In this document: positions 32,871 through 40,852 of the stretch, piece by piece | Layout: every line of letters starts with the position of its first letter | How positions within the stretch are numbered: the first letter of the stretch is position 1 | Origin: Phycisphaerales bacterium | GTDB lineage: Bacteria > Planctomycetota > Phycisphaerae > Phycisphaerales > UBA1924 | Direction of reading: 5' to 3' | NCBI GenBank assembly: GCA_035627955.1 | Contig: DASPKU010000015.1 | Span: forward strand, 229,462-293,461 | DNA length: 64,000 bases | Translations under genes and position numbers: made by a program | Notes under the pieces: model-generated | Database searches by the model: none | Told to the model about the DNA's origin: nothing | What the model saw: only the letters and a program-made list of their open reading frames with translations

Positions 32871-33910
32871 TGCGTCGCCCTCACCGCCCACAGGCTTACC
32901 GCCGACACGATCACCCACAGCGCCGCGGCCTGCACAAGGGCCCGCCACCCCACCGTCTTCAGCGCCTTCACGCTCAGCCCCGCTCCGATGAGGAACAGCG
33001 CGAGCTGGAAGCCGTGCCCCGCCACCACGCCGATCGTCTTCTCGTGATCGGCGACCTCTGGCACGAAGGTCCGCACCGCGCTCGCCGCCAGGAACCCGAT
33101 GATGAACCACGGGAAGGGCGCCTTCGTCCCGGGAACGCCCGCCGCGGCCTGCGACCGCGCGATCAACGCCCGCGCCCCCAGCGCAATGGGCGTAATCCAA
33201 ATCACCCGCGTCAGCTTGACAATCATGGCGGTGTCCGCCGCGGCCCCGCCGCCGTCGCTGCCCACGTACGCCTTGCCGGCGCCGGCGACCGACGCGATGT
33301 CGTGCAGCGAGATGCCCGCCCACGCGCCGAACTGCTGATCGGTCAGGCCGAAGTGGTGCCCCACCGCGGGCAGCACGAACAGCCCCACCGCGTTGAGCAC
33401 GAAGATGGCCGCGGTCGACACCGCCATCGCTGAGCTGCTCGCGCCGATCGACGACCCCACGGCCGCGATGGCCGAGCCGCCGCAGATGGCGGTGCCAGAG
33501 GACACCAGCAGCGACACCTCGCGCCCGGTGCTCAGGAGCCGCCCCAGCAGCAGGCCGACCGCGAGCGTGCCAAACACGGTGGCGATGGCCAGCAGCCCTC
33601 CGTGCGTCAGCTCCGCCCACATGTCGCGCAGGTCCAGCCGCAGGCCGAGCAGCACGACGCAGACCTGGATGAGCACGCGCGACAGCTTTTTGCTCTGGCC
33701 CTCGAAGGCCGTGAGCCCCGCGAGGGCGAGCACGATGCCGGCGATCAGCGCCGCCTGCGGCGACATGACCTCGCCCACGCGCGAGAGCGGCTCGGGCAGC
33801 AGCCGCCAGGGCGTGACAACCGCCGCGGCGGCGCCGATGAACAGCACCTTCCGCCAGAGCGGAACGGGCAGCGGTGCGGGCTTCGCGGGCTGTGTCGGGG
33901 CAATGCTCAC
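32867..33910 (-). CDS. YeiH/UPF0324-family exporter (putative sulfate or sulfite exporter)
   Basis: 347 residues with about ten hydrophobic helices. The family signature is visible: GLRLDLRDM, SSGTAICGGSAIAAVGS, and the C-terminal GHGFQLALFLIGAGLSVKALK. Members are annotated as putative sulfate exporters, and some are linked to sulfonate breakdown, but transport has rarely been shown directly. Its stop overlaps the dipeptidase start (ATGA), so the two are co-translated. It diverges from a class V PLP enzyme gene with only 19 nt between them. GC skew changes sign inside this gene. Confidence 0.85.
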   Translation of the reverse strand: MSIAPTQPAKPAPLPVPLWRKVLFIGAAAAVVTPWRLLPEPLSRVGEVMSPQAALIAGIVLALAGLTAFEGQSKKLSRVLIQVCVVLLGLRLDLRDMWAELTHGGLLAIATVFGTLAVGLLLGRLLSTGREVSLLVSSGTAICGGSAIAAVGSSIGASSSAMAVSTAAIFVLNAVGLFVLPAVGHHFGLTDQQFGAWAGISLHDIASVAGAGKAYVGSDGGGAAADTAMIVKLTRVIWITPIALGARALIARSQAAAGVPGTKAPFPWFIIGFLAASAVRTFVPEVADHEKTIGVVAGHGFQLALFLIGAGLSVKALKTVGWRALVQAAALWVIVSAVSLWAVRATQ

Positions 33911-33917
33911 GGGCCGC

Positions 33918-33923
33918 TACTCT
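33918..33923 (+). promoter_or_regulatory. Leaderless-type -10 hexamer TACTCT
   Basis: TACTCT lies 6 nt before GTG 33930, in a 19-nt divergent gap with no Shine-Dalgarno. Confidence 0.4.
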
Positions 33924-33929
33924 AAGCGT

Positions 33930-35195
33930 GTGAGCACCACCAGCACGCCCACCACCACGCCCATCCGTTCGCTCCCCCGCCCATCTGCGTTCGCCGAGCA
34001 TTGGGCCCACGACCCGTCGATCGTGTTCCTCAACCACGGCAGCTTCGGCGGCACGCCGCGGGCGGTGATGGCGGCGCAGACCGCGTACCGCGAGCGGCTG
34101 GAGCGGGAGCCGGTGGACTTTTTCGTCAACCAGCATTGGGGGCTGATGGACGACTCGCGCCGGGCGCTGGGCGGGTTCGTGCACGCCCGCTGGGACTGCA
34201 TCGCGCCCGTGTACAACGCCACGATCGGCGTCGCGACGGCCCTCCACAACCTCCACCTGATGCCGGGCGACGAGGTGCTCACCAACACGCACGAGTACCC
34301 CGCGTGCCAGAACAACCTGCGGGCCATCGCCGCGAAGGCCGGGGCGAAGGTTGTTGTCGCCGAGATCCCGTTCCCGATCTCCAGCCCGGGGCAGGCGCTG
34401 GACGCGATCCTGTCGCGCGTGACGGACAAGACCAAGGCGGTGCTGGTGTCGCACGTGACCAGCCCGACGGGGCTGGTGCTGCCGGTGGAGCCGCTCGTCG
34501 AGGAGCTCAACCGGCGCGGCATCGCGTCGATCGTCGACGGGGCGCACGCGCCGGGCATGGTGGCGGCCCTCAACCTCCAGCGCATGAACCCAACGTGCTA
34601 CACGGCGAATCTGCACAAGTGGGTGTGCTCGCCCAAGGGCTCGGCGTTCCTGTACGTGCGGCCCGAGCTGCGCGACGACGTGCGGCCGGTGATCCTGAGC
34701 AACAACGCCGAGAAGCCGCGGCCGGGGCGGGCGCAGTTCCTGACCGAGTTCGACTACGTGGGCACCAGCGATTACACGATGTTCTACGCGGTCAAGGACG
34801 CGATTGGCCTCATGTCCTCCCTTCTGCCGGGCGGGTTCGCGGAGGTGATGCGGCGGAACCGGGAGCTGGTGCTCAAGGGGCGCGAGGTCCTGTGCCGCGC
34901 GGTGGGGATGGAGCCGCCGGCGCCGGACTCGATGATCGGGTCGATCTGCACGCTGGTGCTGCCGTTGTTCGACGCCGCCCGCATGGAGCGGCTGAGGCAG
35001 CGGCCGAGCAGGTACCACGACGCGCTGCAGGATGCGCTGCTGGAGAAGCACCGCATCCAGGTGCCGGTGTGGGGGCTGGCGGGCAAGCCCGAGCGGTTCA
35101 TCAGGATCTCGGCGCAGCTGTACAACTCGGTGGAGCAGTACGAGTACCTCGCGGCGGCGCTGAAGGAAGAGCTTGCGCTTGAGGCACGGATCTGA
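33930..35195 (+). CDS. Class V PLP-dependent enzyme, isopenicillin-N-epimerase-like (paralogue 1)
   Basis: 421 residues from GTG 33930. Fold-type I PLP enzyme: FLNHGSFGGTPRAVMAAQ at the N-terminus, cofactor Asp in VDGAHAPGM, and PLP lysine in LHKWVCSPKGSAFLY. The family includes isopenicillin N epimerase-like proteins, cysteine desulfurase relatives and C-S lyases, so the reaction is open. It is paralogous to the gene at 39497 throughout. Neighbours are a YeiH-type exporter, an M19 dipeptidase and a cysteine dioxygenase, which favours a role in sulfur amino acid metabolism (inference). The open frame runs upstream antisense to the exporter gene, but only this part is coding. Confidence 0.85.
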   Translation: MSTTSTPTTTPIRSLPRPSAFAEHWAHDPSIVFLNHGSFGGTPRAVMAAQTAYRERLEREPVDFFVNQHWGLMDDSRRALGGFVHARWDCIAPVYNATIGVATALHNLHLMPGDEVLTNTHEYPACQNNLRAIAAKAGAKVVVAEIPFPISSPGQALDAILSRVTDKTKAVLVSHVTSPTGLVLPVEPLVEELNRRGIASIVDGAHAPGMVAALNLQRMNPTCYTANLHKWVCSPKGSAFLYVRPELRDDVRPVILSNNAEKPRPGRAQFLTEFDYVGTSDYTMFYAVKDAIGLMSSLLPGGFAEVMRRNRELVLKGREVLCRAVGMEPPAPDSMIGSICTLVLPLFDAARMERLRQRPSRYHDALQDALLEKHRIQVPVWGLAGKPERFIRISAQLYNSVEQYEYLAAALKEELALEARI

Positions 35196-35276
35196 AGGGA
35201 GCAGTTCTTAACGCGAAGATCGCGAAGAGATGCACGAAGGCGCGAAGGGGGAGTTTGATGGGGCTTTGAGCCACAA

Positions 35277-36428
35277 CTACTTCCGCTGGTACTCGACTTT
35301 GCCGGGGATCGTGCGTGCGAGGGTGTCGTTGTTGAGGGTTTTGAGTGACTCTGCATCGTCGCGCAGGTGGGCGTTGAGGAAGGTGAGCACGGCGGCGTTG
35401 GTGGCGGCGCCCACGTCTGATGCGGGGGTGGGCTTGTCGTCGGCCTTGTTGAGGCGGTCGCCGGCGCCGGGCTTGCCCTGGTAGGCGCCGTGGGTCGCGC
35501 CCTCGATGTAGAGGAGGTACGCCGGTGGGCCGCCGTTGGTGGTGCCGCGTGACTTCTCGAAGGGGTGGCGGCGGGTGGCGGGGGTTTCGTTGCCCATGCC
35601 TTCGGGCGAGCCGTCGAGCGAGCCGCTGAAGACGAGCAGCGGGACTTTGACCGCGTCCCAGGAGGACTCGGCGAGCGCGAGGGAGGCGGTGCCCTGGCCG
35701 GAGATGATCACCGCGGCCTTGAAACGGTCATCGCCGATGCTGATGAGGCCTTGGCCGGTTTTGCCGACGGACACGCCACGGACTTTGACCCCGGCGCAGA
35801 GCTGGGCGGTGAACGCGCCGGCGGAGTGGCCAGCGACGGCGACCTTCTGCATGTCAACCGTGAAGGGGGTGCCACCGGCTTTCTCGACGAGGGCGGAGAT
35901 GTCCGCGGCCTTGTCGAGGATGAGCGTGCAGTCGGCGACGCGCTCGCTCAGCTTGACGCTGTTGCGCAGCTTGCGGCGGCCCTCGGTGGTGGCGAGCTCG
36001 CGGGCGGTGGGGCCGTCGGCGGCCCGCTTCTGGCGGGCGAGGGCAAGGGAGTCGGAGTGAGTTGGGGAGATGCAGATGTAACCGTGGGAGGTGAGGAGGT
36101 CCTGGAGGTCGCCGAAGGCGTCGCGCGAGCCGCCGGCGCCGTGGCTGAAGACCAGGAGGGGCCAGCCGGATTGCGGCGGCTTCTCGCCTTCGTTCAGCTT
36201 GGGTGTGCGGACTCGGAGCTGGAGGTCCTTGGCGCGGGCCTCGACGCGAAGGGTGACGTCGGTGGTAGTGACCTTGAAGGCGCCCCTGGAGACGGCGAAG
36301 CGTTCCTGCTGAGGACCCGGCCTTTCCGAGATGGGCGCGGATGCTTCGCGCGATTGCGCGAGAGCGGGAATGCTGACGCTCGCGCCAGCGATGATGAACA
36401 TTCCGAATAGCCGAGCACGGGTCACCAT
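35277..36428 (-). CDS. Secreted alpha/beta hydrolase (dienelactone/PAF-acetylhydrolase-like)
   Basis: 383 residues from ATG 36428, with GGAGG upstream. A signal peptide (MFIIAGASVSIPALAQ) directs it out of the cytoplasm. The hydrolase core shows LLVFSHGAGGSRDAF, nucleophile elbow VAGHSAGAFTAQL, acid region SGSLDGSPEGM and base in GATHGAYQG. The Gly-His-Ser-Ala-Gly elbow and large insertions resemble dienelactone-hydrolase-like and PAF-acetylhydrolase-like proteins common in planctomycetes. Substrate unknown. It diverges from the cysteine dioxygenase gene. Plus-strand composition is G-rich even though this gene is on the minus strand. Confidence 0.85.
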   Translation of the reverse strand: MVTRARLFGMFIIAGASVSIPALAQSREASAPISERPGPQQERFAVSRGAFKVTTTDVTLRVEARAKDLQLRVRTPKLNEGEKPPQSGWPLLVFSHGAGGSRDAFGDLQDLLTSHGYICISPTHSDSLALARQKRAADGPTARELATTEGRRKLRNSVKLSERVADCTLILDKAADISALVEKAGGTPFTVDMQKVAVAGHSAGAFTAQLCAGVKVRGVSVGKTGQGLISIGDDRFKAAVIISGQGTASLALAESSWDAVKVPLLVFSGSLDGSPEGMGNETPATRRHPFEKSRGTTNGGPPAYLLYIEGATHGAYQGKPGAGDRLNKADDKPTPASDVGAATNAAVLTFLNAHLRDDAESLKTLNNDTLARTIPGKVEYQRK

Positions 36429-36478
36429 TGGATCCTCCAGTCCGGGTCTAACGGGCGATCGGGATAGGGGATTGCACT

Positions 36479-36510
36479 CCCGTCTCGGAGAGACGGGATA
36501 CCCCAAGGGG
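36479..36510 (+). repeat. GGA-hairpin repeat, copy E with a different stem
   Basis: CCCGTCTC (36479-36486), GGA, GAGACGGG (36490-36497), then ATACCCCAAGG. The loop and right-hand end match copies A-D, but both stem arms have changed together, so the structure rather than the sequence is kept. Confidence 0.65.
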
Positions 36511-36513
36511 CGT

Positions 36514-36519
36514 GATACA
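36514..36519 (+). promoter_or_regulatory. -10-like TACACT before the cysteine dioxygenase gene
   Basis: TACACT would start transcription near 36526, leaving a 16-nt leader that contains AGGAGG (36531-36536). Confidence 0.35.
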
Positions 36520-36541
36520 CTTTGGGGTAGAGGAGGCCGCG

Positions 36542-37120
36542 ATGTCCGCCACATCCCCCACTGCTCCCAGCAAGGATGCGTGTAAAGCCACGTCGGTGTG
36601 CGAGAAGCTGCGGCCCATCATCGCGTACCTCGATTCGCTGAGCGGGCGGGCGGACCTGAAGGTGCTGGAGGGGATGCTCCAGAAGCTGGATATCACGATC
36701 GAGGACATTCGGTCCAACTGCATCTTCGGCGAGCGGGGCTACAAGCGGAACACGATCTCGCGGTCGGAGTGGTATGAGCTGCTGGCGCTGTGCTGGCACA
36801 GCGGGGACCGCACGCCGATCCATGACCATCAGGGCGTGAGCTGCGCGTTCAAGGTGGTGCACGGGACAGGGACGGAGATCCGGTTCCGGCCGACGCCGAG
36901 CGGGCTGATCTGTCCGGCGGCGACGATCGAGATGCGGCCGGGGTACATCTGCTCGGCGGATGACGCGGACATCCATGAAGTGGCGAACTTCCAGGGGCCG
37001 GGGCAGGACCTGGTGACGCTGCACATCTACTCGCCGCCGATCAAGAAGATGAACGTGTACAGCTTCACGTGCCCGGCGCCGCAGGAGTGTGCGGATGCTT
37101 ATAAGGACACGCCGTGCTGA
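36542..37120 (+). CDS. Cysteine dioxygenase (cupin)
   Basis: 192 residues. Oxidises cysteine to cysteine sulfinate with mononuclear iron. The three iron histidines are visible: H94 and H96 (IHDHQG) and H145 (DIHEVAN). The residues that form the Cys-Tyr thioether in the active enzyme are also present: C101 (GVSCAFKV) and Y163 (LHIYSPP). Y-SPP and the HDH..S.C pattern separate it from generic cupins. AGGAGG 5 nt before ATG 36542 fixes the start. It sits among PLP enzymes, a dipeptidase and a YeiH-like exporter, consistent with cysteine breakdown. A thiol dioxygenase for mercaptopropionate is the main alternative. Confidence 0.88.
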   Translation: MSATSPTAPSKDACKATSVCEKLRPIIAYLDSLSGRADLKVLEGMLQKLDITIEDIRSNCIFGERGYKRNTISRSEWYELLALCWHSGDRTPIHDHQGVSCAFKVVHGTGTEIRFRPTPSGLICPAATIEMRPGYICSADDADIHEVANFQGPGQDLVTLHIYSPPIKKMNVYSFTCPAPQECADAYKDTPC

Positions 37121-37180
37121 TGAGCGCGGGTGTTTGGGGTTGAAGAGAGGCATCGGGGCACGGGCATCCAGGCATCGAGT

Positions 37181-37984
37181 TCAGGGAGGGGCGTGGGGTG
37201 GGTGTGCGCGCGGAGCGCCGGCGGTGGTGATGAGGGTGTGGGCGGGGCGGGGGGAGCGGTAGGTCGGATAGGTCAGCGAGGTCGGATTGGTCGGCGAGGT
37301 CGGATTGGTCGGCGTGGGGATGGGGTGGGGCGTGTGCGCGTGATTGAGTGGAACCTGCACCGCTTCGGGGTGCGTGGTGATCTCGGGCCGCTGCCCGTGG
37401 GCGACGCTCCTCGGGGACTCGTCGCTTTGCACGCGGCTATCGGCTGGGCGGTCTGCGGGTTGGGGCGGCGCAGTTAGACCGCTCGCGCGATCGGCTCTTT
37501 CCAGGTCCTGCACCCCTTCTGAGTGCGGCGTGCTTTCTGCCCATGATCCGTGGGCGGCGCTCCTCGAAGACTCGTCGCCTCGCGCGCGGCTTGTGGCCAG
37601 GCGCTCTGCGGGTTGGGGTCGCGGAGTTCGATCGCTCGCGCGATCGGCTCTTTTTTGGCGTAGAGGAACCAGCAGCGTGGTGGCGGCGCGGCGGCGGTTG
37701 GTGGGGTTGGGGTCGGTGGTGCAGACGTGCTCGAGGGTTTCGACGGCGGTGAAGCGGGCGCGGGCGTGGCGGAGGGAGTGGGCGAGGGCGTGGGCGCGGC
37801 GGAGCTGGTCGAAGGCGTCGCGGATGTGGGGCTGCTCGATCCAGGCGAGGACGTCGAGGGTGGAGAGGTGCGGGTCGTTGATGGCGTGGGCGAGGGCGTC
37901 GCGGGAGAGGCCGTGGGAGAGGAAGGCGTCGAAGAGTGCGGCTTCTTCGGAGGGGGAGAAAGGGGATGGGGCCGCCTGGATCAT
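37181..37984 (-). CDS. Uncharacterised protein: helical N-terminus, repetitive C-terminus
   Basis: 267 residues. Residues 1-110 are helical (SPSEEAALFDAFLSHGLSRD, STLDVLAWIEQPHI) with a C-terminal RRRAATTLLVPL, reminiscent of small DNA-associated helical proteins, but no family is recognised. Residues about 112-215 contain two diverged copies of a ~52-residue unit (RADRAS...PQPA.R....R...DES.RS.AHG). Residues about 220-245 are a TNP/TSP tripeptide run encoded by a 9-bp tandem repeat. TACATT stands exactly 6 nt before the ATG, supporting expression as a leaderless mRNA. The low-complexity half may be weakly constrained; the N-terminal half is the more credible part. Confidence 0.5.
   Translation of the reverse strand: MIQAAPSPFSPSEEAALFDAFLSHGLSRDALAHAINDPHLSTLDVLAWIEQPHIRDAFDQLRRAHALAHSLRHARARFTAVETLEHVCTTDPNPTNRRRAATTLLVPLRQKRADRASDRTPRPQPAERLATSRARGDESSRSAAHGSWAESTPHSEGVQDLERADRASGLTAPPQPADRPADSRVQSDESPRSVAHGQRPEITTHPEAVQVPLNHAHTPHPIPTPTNPTSPTNPTSLTYPTYRSPRPAHTLITTAGAPRAHPPHAPP
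37258..37311. repeat. 9-bp-period tandem repeat, locus 1
   Basis: Six units of the form NNTAGGTCN/GCGAGGTCG/GATTGGTCG at an exact 9-nt period, inside the 3' part of the 267-residue gene, where they encode Thr-Asn-Pro/Thr-Ser-Pro steps. Confidence 0.7.
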
Positions 37985-38103
37985 GGCGGGAATGTACGGG
38001 ATTTGGGAGGGTGTGTCGAGGGGATTTGTTGGGATTTGTTTGGGTTTGCTGGAAGAGGTTGGGGGGGCGGGGGTTGCGCGCGGGGGAGGGTGCGAGTAGG
38101 TCT

Positions 38104-38139
38104 CATAGGTCCTCTAGGTCAGATAGGTCGGATAGGGGG
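38104..38139. repeat. 9-bp-period tandem repeat, locus 2
   Basis: CATAGGTCC, TCTAGGTCA, GATAGGTCG, GATAGGGGG, just beyond the 3' end of the ChaN-like gene. Confidence 0.7.
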
Positions 38140-38155
38140 AGTGGTGGCGCGCTGA

Positions 38156-39139
38156 CTACTTGGGTGACATGGCCGAGCCGACGTAGACGACGAAGGTGGC
38201 GCGGTGGCGGTCGGACTGGAGGAGTTGGTCGGCGTGGTCGTCGATGGTGGTGATGATGACGATTTTGGCGTCGGGCTTGAGGTGCGCGAGGGCCTGGACG
38301 AGGCCGCCGTGGTGGTCGACGTGGAAGCGGCCGACGACGAGGGCGACGGGGCGGTGGCCTTCGTCAAGGGCGCGGGCGACAGAGTCGGCCATGGTCCAGT
38401 CCCAGACCGATTGGGAGAGGAACATGGACTCCGCGCGGGCGAGGGCCTCGGCGTCTGGCGGGGTGGGTTCCGTGGCGGGGTCAGTAGCGGGGTCGGTCGC
38501 GGCGTCTGGTCCGAGCGGCTGGCCGGTCATGAGCTTGATGAAGTCGTCGCGGTAGCGGCCGTCGGGGAGCGAGTCGGGAATGCGGACCAGGGGCGCGAGC
38601 GAGGGCGGGAGTGAGCGGAGGCGGTCGAGGCCCTGGAGGCGGGCGAGGCGGACGAGGGGGCGGGGGGCGTTGGCGGCGATGACGGGGCGGCCGGCGTCCT
38701 TGGTGGCCTCGAGCATGGCGCGGTGCTCGGGCGGGTAGTTGCTCGCGGTGCGCTGGGTGCGTTTGCGGAAGGTGGGCTCGTCGACGAGGCCGAGGAGGTA
38801 CTCGTCGACGCGGGGCTGCTCGTCGCGCTCGAAGAACTCGAACGCGAGCGCGGCCTTGGGGGAGTCGGCGAGGGTGTCGGTCCAGAGGGCGGCGGCGAAG
38901 GGGAGGCCGATGGGGTGGCCGTGGTTCTCGCCGAGGAGGATGAAGTCGGCGTCGCGGCAGGCGGTGACGAGGTCGGACCAGGAGGCGGGGTCGCCGGTGG
39001 AGGCGTTGAAGATGGGGAGGGACCTGGGGTCGGTGATTGGGTGCGCGGGTTGGGAGAGAGGTCGGCGGGCGGGCTTGCTGCTGGCACAAGCGGCGAGGAG
39101 GGTGGACACCACAAGGAGCAGGCTGGTCAACAGGCGCAT
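38156..39139 (-). CDS. ChaN-like haem-binding lipoprotein
   Basis: 327 residues. A lipoprotein signal (LLLVVSTLLAAC) is followed by the ChaN-type domain: ADFILLGENHGHPIG, ALAFEFFERDEQPRVDEYL, VIAANAPRPLVRLARLQG and VALVVGRFHVDHHGG. ChaN-family proteins are surface lipoproteins that bind haem pairs and take part in iron acquisition. A short DPATDPATEP repeat sits in the middle. TAGACT lies exactly 6 nt before the ATG and no Shine-Dalgarno is seen, so a leaderless mRNA is likely. No haem transporter is adjacent. Confidence 0.84.
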   Translation of the reverse strand: MRLLTSLLLVVSTLLAACASSKPARRPLSQPAHPITDPRSLPIFNASTGDPASWSDLVTACRDADFILLGENHGHPIGLPFAAALWTDTLADSPKAALAFEFFERDEQPRVDEYLLGLVDEPTFRKRTQRTASNYPPEHRAMLEATKDAGRPVIAANAPRPLVRLARLQGLDRLRSLPPSLAPLVRIPDSLPDGRYRDDFIKLMTGQPLGPDAATDPATDPATEPTPPDAEALARAESMFLSQSVWDWTMADSVARALDEGHRPVALVVGRFHVDHHGGLVQALAHLKPDAKIVIITTIDDHADQLLQSDRHRATFVVYVGSAMSPK

Positions 39140-39280
39140 CGCGCGAGTCTACCGATGGTGCGAGGGGGCGACTTAGGGGGGCGCTGAGCAAGGGCACTGA
39201 TTGCTGCGGGTTGGGTTCGGGCGGGAGGTGAGGTCTGTTTGCGCGGTAATCAGTGGCACCCGATGCCACCCTGTTGGAAA

Positions 39281-39308
39281 GCCGCCGCGGAGCGGCGGGG
39301 TACCCAAG
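39281..39308 (+). repeat. GGA-hairpin repeat, copy C
   Basis: CCGCCGC-GGA-GCGGCGG followed by GGTACCCAAG; first of a tandem pair. Confidence 0.85.
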
Positions 39309-39315
39309 GCGAAGA

Positions 39316-39343
39316 GCCGCCGCGGAGCGGCGGGGTATCCAAG
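39316..39343 (+). repeat. GGA-hairpin repeat, copy D
   Basis: Same as copy C with GGTATCCAAG at the right end; starts 35 nt after copy C. Confidence 0.85.
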
Positions 39344-39496
39344 GCGTCGGGGACAGGCTGTCGGGTGGGCCGTCGGGCGGGTGGGGATGGGTAGGCTCGG
39401 GCGGTGTTGGTTGGTGCGTGCGAACTTGCGGGGCGGGTGCCTTGCAGGGGGGTCCAAACTGCGCCGAAGCTGGCCTGAGTGCCGATAGGTTTGCCG

Positions 39497-40798
39497 ATGT
39501 CCACCGCTGTCGAAGCCGCCCCCACTACCCAGGTCCGAACCATGCCGATCACCGAAGCGGGCACCGTCCCGGCCGCGATTCCGTTTCCTGCGGGTCACTC
39601 GAAGGACCTGTGGTCGATCGACCCGTCGCTGACGTTCCTGAACCACGGGAGCTATGGGGCGGTGCCGAAGGCCGCGGCGAAGGCGCAGGCGGCGCTGCGG
39701 GAGCGGGTAGAGCGCGACCCGGTGCGGTTCTACAAGAGCGACCTCGAGGGGCTGCTGGACGAGATGCGGCAGAAGCTGGGGGCGTTCCTCAACTGCCGCG
39801 CGGCGGACATCGCCCCCTGCGCGAACGCGACGTACGCCCTGTGCCACATCCTGTACGCGACGCCGCTGAAGGCGGGCGACGAGGTGCTGATCACGGACCA
39901 TGAGTACTCGTCGCTGACGAACGAGCTGGAGCGGATCTGCGCGAAGACGGGGGCGAAGGTCGTGAAGGCCGCGGTTCCGTTCCCGATCCAGAGCCCCGAG
40001 CAAGTGGCGGAGGCGTTCCTGTCGTGCGTGACGAACCGCACGCGGATCGCGTTCATCAGCCATATCACGAGCGGGTCGTCGCTGGTGTTCCCGGTGGCCC
40101 CGATTGTCAAGGAGTTCAACGCCCGCGGGATCGACATCGTGGTGGATGGGGCGCACTCGCCGGGGCACATCCCGGTGGACATCGCGGCCCTCAAGCCCAC
40201 GTACTTCGTGACCAGCGGGCACAAGTGGCTGTGCGGGCCGAAGGGGACGGGGTTTGTGTACGTGCGGCCGGACAAGCAGGCGACGTTCCGGCCGGTGTGC
40301 CTGTCGAGCCGTGCGAACAAGGTGCGGCCGGAGCGGGCGCTGTTCCTGCGGGACTTTGATTACCAGGGGACGGACGACTACTCGTGCAACCTGACGGTGC
40401 CGCACTCGATCGCGGCCGTGGGGTCGATGCTGCCGGGCGGGTGGCCGGCGGTGATGCGGCACAACCACGAGCTGGTGATGGCGGGGCGGAAGGTGGTGTG
40501 CGACCTGCTGGGGATGACCCCGCCGGCGCCCGAGAGCATGATCGGGAGCATGGCGACGCTGCTGATCCCCGAGCCGGCGGCGGAGCTGCTGACGCGTCCG
40601 ACGTGCTACGACGATGCCCTGCAGGACGAGCTGTACAACAACCACCGGATTGTCGTGCCCATCTGGCGGCTGAACGACAACCGGCGGGTGGTGCGGATTT
40701 CGGCGCACTTGTACAACACGCTGGACCAGTACGAGAAGCTGGGGCACGCCCTGGCGGAGGAGCTGGCGCGGGAGCAGCGGTGGAAGGCGACGGGTTGA
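39497..40798 (+). CDS. Class V PLP-dependent enzyme, isopenicillin-N-epimerase-like (paralogue 2)
   Basis: 433 residues from ATG 39497 (GTG 39479 and ATG 39542 are alternatives). It parallels the gene at 33930: FLNHGSYGAVPKAAAKAQ, VDGAHSPGHIPVD and the PLP lysine in SGHKWLCGPKGTGFVYV, then PPAPESMIGSMATL and the C-terminal RISAHLYNTLDQYEKL. Two such paralogues within 6 kb, both near a cysteine dioxygenase, suggest related but distinct substrates. TAGGTT lies 5 nt before ATG 39497. Cytoplasmic. The precise reaction cannot be assigned from sequence. Confidence 0.84.
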   Translation: MSTAVEAAPTTQVRTMPITEAGTVPAAIPFPAGHSKDLWSIDPSLTFLNHGSYGAVPKAAAKAQAALRERVERDPVRFYKSDLEGLLDEMRQKLGAFLNCRAADIAPCANATYALCHILYATPLKAGDEVLITDHEYSSLTNELERICAKTGAKVVKAAVPFPIQSPEQVAEAFLSCVTNRTRIAFISHITSGSSLVFPVAPIVKEFNARGIDIVVDGAHSPGHIPVDIAALKPTYFVTSGHKWLCGPKGTGFVYVRPDKQATFRPVCLSSRANKVRPERALFLRDFDYQGTDDYSCNLTVPHSIAAVGSMLPGGWPAVMRHNHELVMAGRKVVCDLLGMTPPAPESMIGSMATLLIPEPAAELLTRPTCYDDALQDELYNNHRIVVPIWRLNDNRRVVRISAHLYNTLDQYEKLGHALAEELAREQRWKATG

Positions 40799-40852
40799 GG
40801 CACTTTACGAAACCGGTTCTCTCGACCGCCCGCGCGAGCGGGCGGTTCTGTT

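Larger units (their letters stand above)
39140..39496. other. 357-nt intergenic region with tandem hairpin repeats
   Basis: Divergent gap between the ChaN-like gene and PLP paralogue 2. It holds the -10 of the ChaN-like gene (39151-39146), two tandem GGA-hairpin repeats 35 nt apart, and a weak TAGGTT before the downstream ATG. Open frames across it are chance. Confidence 0.6.

Noticed and set aside
32871..35051. Minus-strand frame open for 1078 codons over 31815-35051
   Set aside because: Only the part after ATG 32870 is the dipeptidase; the rest runs out of frame under the exporter and antisense to the PLP enzyme, with biased Arg/Ala/His composition.
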